From: DATLTV01 sp035533375
Lineage (GTDB): Bacteria; Patescibacteriota; Minisyncoccia; UBA6257; 2-01-FULL-56-20
Assembly: GCA_035533375.1 (NCBI GenBank)
Contig: DATLTV010000033.1
Coordinates: 1 to 10,278 of the forward strand
Length of the DNA stretch: 10,278 nucleotides
Direction of reading: 5' to 3'
Shown: piece by piece, positions 4,323-10,278 of the stretch
How positions within the stretch are numbered: position 1 is the stretch's first letter
How the letters are laid out: every line of letters starts with the position of its first letter
Made by a program: the position numbers and the translations under genes
The notes under the pieces: model-generated
Databases searched by the model: none
What the model was told of the DNA's origin: nothing
The model's input: the letters and a program-made list of their open reading frames with translations, nothing else

Positions 4323-6941
4323 ATGCGCCGTTTCTTTAAAAATCTTTCCGTACGCGATATCGCCGCTGCCGCCGCCAAAAAGCTCACGATAAGGAATATC
4401 GTCCTTGCCATTAAAAAGCTCGGCGCGCGAAATATCGTCACTGCCGCCGCCAAAAAGCTCACGATAAGGAATATCGCCATTGCCGCCATTTATGCGCTCG
4501 GCGGTCTTGTCGCGCTCGCGGCGGTGCTTTTTTTGTATTTCCGTGCCACACTCCCTTCGGTCGCCGAACTCTCGAGCCGCCAAATAGTCCAGTCCACGAA
4601 GATCTACGATCGCACCGGCACGGTACTGCTTTACGAGATCAACGGCGGCCAAAAGCGCACGGTGGTTTCTTTCGACCAAATCCCTCAAACACTCAAGGAT
4701 GCGACGATCGCGATCGAAGACCAGAATTTTTACAACGAACCGGCATTTGATTGGAAGGCGATCGTCCGGGCTTTTATTGCGGACTTTACGAGCGGTGGTA
4801 TCGTGCAGGGCGGTTCCACTATTACGCAACAGCTCGCGAAGAACGCCTACCTCTCTTCCTCTCAAACAATCACAAGAAAAATCAAGGAGGTTATCCTCGC
4901 AATCGAGCTTAATCGCCATTATTCGAAAGACCAAATCCTCGATCTCTATCTCAACGAAATTCCTTACGGCGACACAATCTACGGCGTTGAAGGGGCAAGT
5001 GAGGCGTATTTCGGAAAGCACGCGGTGAACCTCGACCTCGCGCAAAGCGCGACACTCGCCGCAATCCCGAGGAATCCTCCGTATTATTCGCCTTGGGGAA
5101 GCCATATTCAGAACCTCATGAGCCGCAAAAACCTTGTCCTTCAACAAATGTTCAATGCGGGGAAAATCACAAAAACACAGCTTGTCGCGGCCTCGGCCGA
5201 AAAACTCGTGTTCCTACCACAAAGCACGAGTATCAAGGCGCCGCATTTTGTGATGGCGGTCGAGGATTATTTAGTGCAGAAATACGGAGAGGACATGGTG
5301 GAAAACGGCGGGCTTAAAGTCACCACAACGCTCGACTGGAATATACAACAAGACGCGGAAAAGGCGGTAACGGACGGCGCGGCACAGAACCAGCAACTAT
5401 ATCAGGGCTATAACGCGGCGCTCGTGGCCCAAGATCCGCAGACGGGTCAGGTGCTCGCGCTCGTTGGCTCGAGAAATTATTTCGCTACCTCGTCGTTGCC
5501 GCTCGGCTGCACTCCCGCGGTCAATTGTAAATTCGAGCCGAATTTTGACGTCGCCACGCAGGGCTTGCGCCAGCCTGGATCGTCTTTAAAACCCTTTGTT
5601 TACTTGACCGCTTTTCAGGAAGGATACACGCCCGACACCGTTCTTTTCGACACACCCACCGAATTCACCGCGAACGATCCGCACTGTCCGGCGGTTCCCG
5701 ATTTTTCGAACACCAACAAAGAATGCTTTCATCCGCAGGATTTCGAGAGCACGTTCGCGGGGCCGATGAGCCTGCGCACCGCGCTCGCGCAATCGGTGAA
5801 CGTCCCCTCGGTAAAGATGCTTTATCTCGCCGGCCTCGACGCAAGCATTAAGAACGCCTATACATTCGGACTTACGACACTCACTAATCCCGACCAATAC
5901 GGCCTCTCGCTTGTTTTGGGTGGCGGCGCCGTGAAGCTTGCCGATCTCGCCGAAGCATATTCCGTTCTCGCCGCCGACGGTGTGAAACACGCCCAGACCA
6001 TGGTGCTCGGCGTGCAGGACGCGAATGGCAACACGCTCGAGTCGTGGAAAGACGACTCCTCGCGCGTGGCGGACTCACAATCCGTACGGCTTGTGAACGA
6101 CATTCTCTCCGATACCGACGCCCGCGCAGGTCTTTTTCAAAACAGCCTCAACCTCACCGAATTTCCCGGTTACGATGTCGCGCTCAAAACCGGAACTTCC
6201 AATGATTACCGCGACGCCTGGGCAAACGGTTATACGCCGTCGCTCGAAGTGAGCGTCTGGGCCGGCAACAACGACAACACGCCTTTCAAAAAAAATGGCT
6301 CGAGTATTCTCGCCGCAGTCCCTATCTGGCACGAATTCCTCGCCTCCGCGCTGCCAAACACTTCATCGACGACTTTTATCCAACCGGATCCCACGACGCC
6401 GGCAAAACCAATCCTCGCCGGTAATTATCTCGACAACAATCAGATCCATACTATTTTATATTACGTAAATAAGGCCGACCCCACCGGGCCGGACCCGACA
6501 AATCCTGCCGCCGATCCCCAATTCAACAACTGGGAAACAGGCGTGATAAATTGGGCCTCCATCCATATTCCGAATTTCGCAAGCTATAACCAGCCGTTTG
6601 CCGCAGGAGCGCAAACATCGGTTTCCACTACGACGCTTATGGCGGCGACTACAACGCTCCCGCCGCAAGTACAAATCATATCGCCTGCCGTGGGCGCATT
6701 TTTTAACGGCACACTTTTGGTGAACGCCATAATCTCCGGCGCGTCTCCAATCACCGGATTGCAAGTACTTTGGAACGGCGCCGTAGTACAGCAAATATCC
6801 CTTGCGATTCCAAAAGAAGGATATAATCTCGACTGGCAATTTGTTCCACAAAATCCCGGCGCACAAAACCTTCTCGAGGTAGAGGCAACCGATCAAAACG
6901 GAAATTCCGCCAAATCCGGGGTAATCGTGTACGCGCAATAG
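4323..6941 (+). CDS. Bifunctional class A penicillin-binding protein (glycosyltransferase/transpeptidase)
   Basis: Inner-membrane enzyme that polymerises lipid II into glycan strands and cross-links the peptides. It has 872 residues. The cytoplasmic N-terminus (1-50) holds a 25-residue tandem duplication of Lys/Ala/Ile-rich helix. One membrane helix follows (about 51-73). The GT51 domain (about 90-270) shows the catalytic E132 in AIEDQNFY, GGSTITQQLAKN (163-174), RKIKEVILAIELNRHYSK and LYLNEIPYG. The transpeptidase domain has S420-S-L-K423 in RQPGSSLKP, SVN (491-493) and KTGTS (622-626). Four Cys (396, 402, 455, 468) sit outside the membrane between the SxxK region and the SVN motif. Residues about 780-872 form an Ig-like domain of the BiPBP_C type (starting near QIISPAVGAFF), after a Pro/Thr-rich linker. 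PBP1A/PBP1C subtype is not certain. Start ATG 4323; ATG 4316 is out of frame. Confidence 0.95.
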   Translation: MRRFFKNLSVRDIAAAAAKKLTIRNIVLAIKKLGARNIVTAAAKKLTIRNIAIAAIYALGGLVALAAVLFLYFRATLPSVAELSSRQIVQSTKIYDRTGTVLLYEINGGQKRTVVSFDQIPQTLKDATIAIEDQNFYNEPAFDWKAIVRAFIADFTSGGIVQGGSTITQQLAKNAYLSSSQTITRKIKEVILAIELNRHYSKDQILDLYLNEIPYGDTIYGVEGASEAYFGKHAVNLDLAQSATLAAIPRNPPYYSPWGSHIQNLMSRKNLVLQQMFNAGKITKTQLVAASAEKLVFLPQSTSIKAPHFVMAVEDYLVQKYGEDMVENGGLKVTTTLDWNIQQDAEKAVTDGAAQNQQLYQGYNAALVAQDPQTGQVLALVGSRNYFATSSLPLGCTPAVNCKFEPNFDVATQGLRQPGSSLKPFVYLTAFQEGYTPDTVLFDTPTEFTANDPHCPAVPDFSNTNKECFHPQDFESTFAGPMSLRTALAQSVNVPSVKMLYLAGLDASIKNAYTFGLTTLTNPDQYGLSLVLGGGAVKLADLAEAYSVLAADGVKHAQTMVLGVQDANGNTLESWKDDSSRVADSQSVRLVNDILSDTDARAGLFQNSLNLTEFPGYDVALKTGTSNDYRDAWANGYTPSLEVSVWAGNNDNTPFKKNGSSILAAVPIWHEFLASALPNTSSTTFIQPDPTTPAKPILAGNYLDNNQIHTILYYVNKADPTGPDPTNPAADPQFNNWETGVINWASIHIPNFASYNQPFAAGAQTSVSTTTLMAATTTLPPQVQIISPAVGAFFNGTLLVNAIISGASPITGLQVLWNGAVVQQISLAIPKEGYNLDWQFVPQNPGAQNLLEVEATDQNGNSAKSGVIVYAQ
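4366..4476 (+). repeat. Tandem 75-bp duplication inside the PBP N-terminus
   Basis: A perfect 36-bp match links 4366-4401 and 4441-4476 with a period of 75 bp (25 codons). The repeated segment encodes AAAKKLTIRNI in each copy. At protein level four degenerate 12-13-residue units of the form xR[DN]I-x-A-x-KKL are visible in residues 10-60. Identical DNA argues for recent duplication or conversion. Confidence 0.9.
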
Positions 6942-6973
6942 TTTTCCCGGAGCCGGTCTCGAAGCTCGTATCC

Positions 6974-7039
6974 TATATCTCAAATCTCAAAACTTTCTGG
7001 GTGGCGATGCCGGTTTTGAGATATGCGTTTTGAGATATA
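6974..7039. repeat. Imperfect inverted repeat at the PBP-dnaN convergent junction
   Basis: The left arm TATATCTCAAATCTCAAAAC (6974-6993) pairs imperfectly with a 27-nt right arm (7013-7039) made of two GTTTTGAGATAT units. The core TCTCAAA recurs in both arms. It lies between the stop of the PBP gene (6941) and the stop of dnaN (7055). The loop is 19 nt. As the only structure in this 113-nt gap it may act as a bidirectional terminator, but it lacks a GC-rich stem and clean U-tracts. Confidence 0.65.
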
Positions 7040-7054
7040 AATTCGGGATGGATC

Positions 7055-8164
7055 CTACTCCGCTATCGGTTTCAAAATATATAAATATGAAGCGTCGCCG
7101 GGGGATTTGATCATCGCCGGATTATTCGCGTTGTTCACACCCAAAAATACATCTTCTGTTTTGAGAGTTTTAAGAGCATCGGCAAGATAGCGCCAATTAA
7201 AAACAATCGCGTCGGTTGTGCCGTGGGCCTTCACGGGAAGCATATAATTGTTTTCTCCGAGTGTTTGGTCCGAAGAAATAAGTTCCACCGCTTTTTTGTT
7301 CTCCTGTACAACAAGCTTCACTTCGCCTGATTTATTTCCAAAAACTCCGGCGAGTTTCAGCGCGTTCATAAATTCCTGTCGGTTAAAAATCATCTCCGCG
7401 TCGAATTTTTGGGGGATAATGGCCGCGTAATCGGGAAAGGTGCCTTCGCTCAAACGCGACAAAAGCTCCATGGATGCCGTTTTAAAAAGGACTTGATTCT
7501 CGTCGCGGTAGATATTCACCGTGTCGTCGTCGCGGATGATCCGCGACAATTCCTGAGCGGTCTTCAGGGGAATAAGTATACTGAATTCTTTTTCTAATTT
7601 TGCGGTGAATTGCTCCGAGGGAATGGTGCGCTCGGCGAGGCGGAAGCTGTCGGTCGCTACAATCTTCAGATTGTTCAATGAAAATTTAAAAAAAACCGAG
7701 TTTAGTTCCGGACGTATTTCTGAGAATTGGGCGGCAACGAGCGCTTGTTCAAGCCCATTTTTTAAAATAACTCCCTTGATCTCGATCGATTCTTTTTGAT
7801 TTTTTATTTTCGGCATAATTGGAAAATCGTCGGCGGGGAGGCCCTGCACCTTCGCTTCGTAATTATCCGTTTTAATCTCCAGCTTTCCTTTGTTTTCTTC
7901 GATATTTAATCGGTCACTTTGCAGATTATTCACCAGGTTCCCCAAAATTCCCGCCGGTGCGGTGAATTTCCCTTCCTCAATCACTTTTCCCGTGACTGCA
8001 TACGTGATCGCTATTTCGAGGTTTGTGGCAGTGATTTTAATTTTATTCCCTTCGGTCTCAAAAAGGATATTTTTAAGGATTGGGAGGTTGAGGTGCTCGC
8101 CCGCGGCGCGCTCGACGGCGGAAATTCCTTCTTTCAAATTCGAGCGTATAATAATAAATTTCAT
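7055..8164 (-). CDS. dnaN: DNA polymerase III beta subunit (sliding clamp)
   Basis: Ring-forming clamp that tethers DNA polymerase III and other clamp-binding proteins to DNA. It has 369 residues, the usual length, with three successive clamp domains of about 120 residues. The opening MKFIIIRSNLKEGISAVERA, LPILKNILFE, FTAPAGILGNLV, LPADDFPIMP, IVATDSFRLAER and the C-terminal MIKSPGDASYLYILKPI are family landmarks; the last forms part of the peptide-binding pocket. Start ATG 8164 matches the family N-terminus; no Shine-Dalgarno sequence precedes it. It lies downstream of dnaA on the same strand, with 136 nt between. That gap has its own promoter candidate and a large inverted repeat, so dnaN may be transcribed independently of dnaA. 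The gene converges on the PBP gene. Confidence 0.97.
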   Translation of the reverse strand: MKFIIIRSNLKEGISAVERAAGEHLNLPILKNILFETEGNKIKITATNLEIAITYAVTGKVIEEGKFTAPAGILGNLVNNLQSDRLNIEENKGKLEIKTDNYEAKVQGLPADDFPIMPKIKNQKESIEIKGVILKNGLEQALVAAQFSEIRPELNSVFFKFSLNNLKIVATDSFRLAERTIPSEQFTAKLEKEFSILIPLKTAQELSRIIRDDDTVNIYRDENQVLFKTASMELLSRLSEGTFPDYAAIIPQKFDAEMIFNRQEFMNALKLAGVFGNKSGEVKLVVQENKKAVELISSDQTLGENNYMLPVKAHGTTDAIVFNWRYLADALKTLKTEDVFLGVNNANNPAMIKSPGDASYLYILKPIAE

Positions 8165-8171
8165 ATTAAAT

Positions 8172-8199
8172 AGAATACTGTTATTAAAGATACTATTAA
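8172..8199 (-). promoter_or_regulatory. Promoter candidate for dnaN
   Basis: On the minus strand TTAATA (8194-8199), a 16-bp spacer and TATTCT (8172-8177) stand 7 nt before the dnaN ATG. Both hexamers match 4 of 6 consensus bases. No ribosome-binding site lies in the 7-nt gap (ATTTAAT), consistent with a leaderless or near-leaderless mRNA. AT-richness makes chance matches likely here. Confidence 0.4.
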
Positions 8200-8224
8200 G
8201 GGGTGGGTACTGGGGATACTAAAA

Positions 8225-8280
8225 CAAAAATACTTATTTTCCTGAAACCAGCACGCTTAATAAGAAAATAAATATTTTTG
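8225..8280. repeat. 17-bp AT-rich inverted repeat between dnaA and dnaN
   Basis: CAAAAATACTTATTTTC (8225-8241) and GAAAATAAATATTTTTG (8264-8280) are complementary at 16 of 17 positions; on the minus strand the odd pair can be a G-U wobble. The 22-nt loop includes CCAGCACGC. On the minus strand the second arm continues into TTTTAG, so it could attenuate dnaA transcription before dnaN. As DNA it could extrude or unwind easily, which matters this close to dnaA. Confidence 0.7.
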
Positions 8281-8300
8281 GAAAAAGGAAAACCTGTGCA

Positions 8301-9656
8301 TCAACTCTTATAAATCATCTCTTTTATGAGGACAACTTTCTGGTTAAGGTTATTGTTCTTGTTAATTTCATGGTTGATCTTTTCATACGAATGGATAGCG
8401 GTGGTGTGATCTCTCCCCATTTTTTCCCCAATATAAGGATAGGAAAGCTCGGAGATATCCCGAAGCAAGTACATCGCGATCTGGCGTGGTTCCACAACCT
8501 GTTTCCTTCGGTTGTGGCTTACAAGGTCCTCGATGGTGAGATTGAAGAATTCGGCGACCGATTTTAAAATCTGGGCGTCGGTCACCCGCTTAGTGAGTGT
8601 TTGCAATGACTTTTCAATGATTTCTCCGGCAACTTCTTCGGTAATTTCCACCCGCTTCCTGTCTTGATGGAATAATATCTTCTTAAGAACGCCCTCGAGC
8701 TCGCGGATGCTTTTTTTCACGCGCTTCGCGATAAGGACGATTACCGCGTCGCTCAATTGTCGATTCATTTCCTGAAGCTTGTTTTGTATGATGGCCACCC
8801 GCATCTCGAACTCCGGCATTTGGATGTCGACCGTGAGCCCGCCTTCAAAACGGGAGCGGAGGCGATCGTGGAGGGTTGGCACCGATTGCGGCGGTCGATC
8901 CGACGAAATCACGATCTGTTTATTCGCCTCATAAAGCGCGTTGAAAGTGTTGAAGAATTCTTCCTCGGTCTTTTGTTTGCCGCCGATGAATTGGATGTCG
9001 TCGATAATCAATACATCCACGTCGCGGTAGCGTTTTTTAATATCCTCCATTCTTTTATTTTTTACCCCCCAGACTACATCACCGGTAAAACGTTCCGACG
9101 ACACATAGCGCGACCGTATTTTTCCCTTATAACGGACATTTATTTCATTGCCGATCGCCTGGATCAAGTGCGTCTTCCCAAGGCCGACACCGCCGTATAT
9201 AAAGAAAGGATTGTATTTGGTGCCAAGCTCGTCGATGATCGCCGTTGCGGCGGCAAAAGCCATTTCATTAGAAGGGCCGACAACAAATGACCGCAACGAA
9301 TAACGGGGATTCAGGTTGGTTTCGGGATCCACCTTGAAGTCGAGGTCAATTGTATTCTCTTCAAGCGGGCGCACCGGCACCACGTCCGTTTTTATCGGAC
9401 TCCCTGTGTTGGTATTTGACACGCTAAACTCGAGTTTTTTTGCCGAATCGTCGAAATTTCTGATAATACCCAAAAGATTTTTCTGATATTTGTTCTCCAC
9501 CCACTCTTTCGCAAAATTATTAGGCAGGGCGATATAAAAAGTACCGTCCCGCTTGTCGACGAGGCGGCTATCCTTGAGCCACGTCGCAAAATTCGCCCTC
9601 GAAAGCTTAACCTCCATCTCTCCCAATGTCGACTGCCAAAGCTGTTCAAGGTCCAT
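8301..9656 (-). CDS. dnaA: Chromosomal replication initiator DnaA
   Basis: ATP-dependent initiator that binds DnaA boxes, opens the origin and loads the helicase. It has 451 residues. Domain I (about 1-80) includes LWQSTLGEMEVKLSRANFATWL and ALPNNFAKEWVENKY. Domain II is a short linker (about 81-115). The AAA+ domain III shows Walker A GGVGLGKT (155-162), Walker B LIIDD (216-220), sensor 1 ISSDRPP (250-256) and the arginine-finger box LRSRFEGGL (266-274). Domain IV binds DNA through SHNRRKQVVEPRQIAMYL (380-397) and the signature GRDHTTAIHSYEKI (414-427). ATG 9656 matches family N-termini. The leader lacks a Shine-Dalgarno sequence (TTTTAATCATC). rpmH diverges upstream and dnaN lies downstream, the conserved origin arrangement. 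Confidence 0.98.
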   Translation of the reverse strand: MDLEQLWQSTLGEMEVKLSRANFATWLKDSRLVDKRDGTFYIALPNNFAKEWVENKYQKNLLGIIRNFDDSAKKLEFSVSNTNTGSPIKTDVVPVRPLEENTIDLDFKVDPETNLNPRYSLRSFVVGPSNEMAFAAATAIIDELGTKYNPFFIYGGVGLGKTHLIQAIGNEINVRYKGKIRSRYVSSERFTGDVVWGVKNKRMEDIKKRYRDVDVLIIDDIQFIGGKQKTEEEFFNTFNALYEANKQIVISSDRPPQSVPTLHDRLRSRFEGGLTVDIQMPEFEMRVAIIQNKLQEMNRQLSDAVIVLIAKRVKKSIRELEGVLKKILFHQDRKRVEITEEVAGEIIEKSLQTLTKRVTDAQILKSVAEFFNLTIEDLVSHNRRKQVVEPRQIAMYLLRDISELSYPYIGEKMGRDHTTAIHSYEKINHEINKNNNLNQKVVLIKEMIYKS

Positions 9657-9691
9657 GATGATTAAAATACGATGAAATTGTTGTTTGTTGA

Positions 9692-9720
9692 AGTATCTGC
9701 GTCAATCGCGCGCCTGTCAA
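9692..9720 (-). promoter_or_regulatory. Promoter for dnaA
   Basis: On the minus strand TTGACA (9715-9720), a 17-bp spacer and GATACT (9692-9697) form a good sigma70-type promoter. Initiation near 9685 gives a leader of about 28 nt without a Shine-Dalgarno sequence. A second TTGAC sits inside the spacer and could serve a start closer to the gene. The DnaA box at 9804-9812 is about 85 bp upstream, compatible with autoregulation. Confidence 0.65.
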
Positions 9721-9803
9721 CTCTTTCGCCACCGACACTTTCTAATTTAATTTTTTATTCGACAAGAGTCAAAGGAGAGAATAAGCGCTTCCTGGGGATT
9801 ACA

Positions 9804-9812
9804 TGTGAATAA
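9804..9812 (-). promoter_or_regulatory. DnaA box
   Basis: TTATTCACA on the minus strand fits the bacterial DnaA-box consensus TTWTNCACA at every position. It lies about 148 bp upstream of the dnaA start. Confidence 0.7.
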
Positions 9813-9899
9813 CTCGGCCCGACAAAATTCATGGCGGCGCAGATATGAGAAAAAGTAAAATTTTTCCGCAAAAAACGGTAAAAACCCCTAAAGACCCGT

Positions 9900-9908
9900 T
9901 TTTTCACC
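9900..9908 (+). promoter_or_regulatory. DnaA box-like site
   Basis: TTTTTCACC matches TTWTNCACA at 8 of 9 positions. It overlaps the right arm of the AAAAAACGG/CCGTTTTTT inverted repeat and the last of the phased A/T tracts. Weak alone; more credible because a perfect box lies about 90 bp away. Confidence 0.4.
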
Positions 9909-10054
9909 CGATGGCAAACAAAAAGGCAAAAAACCTATTTATTTTTCCCTCTAACACAGACTTTCTCGTCTCAAAAAGCGTTGTAATCGGTATTATTTCA
10001 GCAAGCGCGGGTTTCCCCCCTACGAGGACATCGCGGAGCCGTGCGAGCTTATCC

Positions 10055-10076
10055 CCGCGCCTATGTATCGGCGCGG
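10055..10076. other. GC-rich hairpin upstream of rpmH
   Basis: CCGCGCC (10055-10061) and GGCGCGG (10070-10076) form a perfect 7-bp stem with an 8-nt loop (TATGTATC). No U-tract follows on either strand. It sits about 64 bp upstream of the rpmH -35 element. Its role is unknown: a protein-binding dyad or a short RNA fold. Confidence 0.45.
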
Positions 10077-10139
10077 AGACAGGGCGTTTCACCACGGGGC
10101 GGGCGAGGCCGTCCTTCGCAAAAGGGAAATAAGACCCCC

Positions 10140-10168
10140 TTGTTTGGGAGATTTATTGGTGCTATCAT
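10140..10168 (+). promoter_or_regulatory. Promoter for rpmH
   Basis: TTGTTT (10140-10145), a 17-bp spacer and TATCAT (10163-10168) stand 7 nt before the rpmH ATG. Transcription would begin at or next to the initiation codon. The gap CATTCCC has no Shine-Dalgarno sequence, so the mRNA is probably leaderless or nearly so. Confidence 0.65.
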
Positions 10169-10175
10169 CATTCCC

Positions 10176-10278
10176 ATGTCGTTCACCTATCAACCAAAGA
10201 AAAGGAAGCGGGCGCGGACGCACGGTTTCCGTACGCGGATGCGTAGGCATACGGGGCGGAAGGTTGTGGCGCGTCGGC
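10176..10278 (+). CDS. rpmH: Ribosomal protein bL34 (cut by window edge)
   Basis: Small, very basic protein of the large ribosomal subunit. The first 34 residues are present: MSFTYQPKKRKRARTHGF, then RTRMRRHTGRKVVARR, which matches the bL34 pattern (T-[FY]-QPKKRKR..THGFR.RM...GRKV...RR). Usual length is about 44-46 residues, so roughly the last ten lie outside the window. It diverges from dnaA across the candidate origin. In most bacteria rnpA follows, which cannot be checked here. ATG 10176 is fixed by the conserved N-terminus. Confidence 0.95.
   Translation, partial: MSFTYQPKKRKRARTHGFRTRMRRHTGRKVVARR

Larger units (their letters stand above)
9657..10139. other. Candidate oriC: dnaA-rpmH intergenic region
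   Basis: Most of the 519-nt dnaA-rpmH gap (the rest is the rpmH promoter) has no convincing gene. It contains an AT-rich stretch (TCTAATTTAATTTTTTATTC, 9747-9766), a TTWTNCACA box (9804-9812, minus), a near-match (9900-9908), a run of A/T tracts about 10 bp apart (9850-9904), a 9-bp inverted repeat AAAAAACGG/CCGTTTTTT (9870-9878/9896-9904) and a 9-bp direct repeat GCAAAAAAC (9868-9876, 9926-9934). The right third is GC-rich. Position between divergent rpmH and dnaA is typical for bacterial origins. Only one perfect box was found, so a dnaA-dnaN location remains possible. Confidence 0.6.

Noticed and set aside
4299..5147. 282-codon minus-strand ORF opposite the PBP N-terminus
   Set aside because: It mirrors the conserved GT51 coding sequence. 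Its repetitive end is the complement of the PBP tandem duplication.
9904..10095. 63-codon minus-strand ORF with GTG start in the same gap
   Set aside because: No start signals and no family match. It crosses the DnaA-like box and the GC hairpin. A real product cannot be excluded but is not supported.
9845..10132. 95-codon plus-strand ORF in the rpmH-dnaA gap
   Set aside because: Composition shifts from Lys/Phe-rich to Arg/Ser/Pro-rich along its length, tracking local base composition. It has no ribosome site, overlaps the origin signals, and resembles no family.

Overview
The window looks like a chromosomal replication-origin neighbourhood from a small-genome bacterium, most likely a Candidatus Patescibacteria (CPR) lineage of the Parcubacteria type. 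This is inferred from gene content and style: a short YebC without its middle domain next to a compact 157-residue RuvC, a class A PBP with a C-terminal Ig-like domain, a PilB/GspE ATPase, and almost no Shine-Dalgarno sequences. No marker search was possible, so the lineage is a judgement, not a result. No tRNA, rRNA, CRISPR array or insertion sequence was recognised.

Layout, left to right. Positions 1-1578 (minus) hold most of a type IV pilus / type II secretion ATPase whose 3' end is cut by the window edge. At 1579-1752 a divergent intergenic region carries a perfect sigma70-type promoter (TTGACA-17-TATAAT), which reads into a secreted protein of unknown function (1753-2661) containing two related beta-rich segments and followed by an intrinsic terminator. 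yebC (2741-3283) and ruvC (3381-3854) follow on the plus strand. A small locus at 3945-4293 then holds a promoter, a 10-bp dyad, two overlapping micro-ORFs of opposite charge (44 aa, +11; 45 aa, -15) and a strong terminator. The terminator's 3' arm also carries the apparent -35 element of the next gene, a bifunctional class A penicillin-binding protein (4323-6941) with a duplicated 25-residue cytoplasmic segment.

The PBP gene converges on dnaN (7055-8164, minus), with an imperfect inverted repeat between them. dnaA (8301-9656, minus) lies upstream of dnaN; the gap between them contains a 17-bp AT-rich inverted repeat. dnaA and rpmH (10176 onward, plus, cut by the right edge) diverge from a 519-bp intergenic region with a TTWTNCACA DnaA box, a near-match box, an AT-rich stretch and A-tracts spaced about one helical turn apart. 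This is the best oriC candidate here. The order rpmH / origin / dnaA / dnaN is the classic bacterial arrangement.

Functionally the window combines replication initiation and processivity (DnaA, clamp), recombination (RuvC), translation (L34, YebC), wall synthesis (PBP) and surface appendages (PilB). The least explained parts are the micro-ORF locus, the secreted protein, and initiation signals suggesting leaderless or near-leaderless mRNAs for several housekeeping genes.
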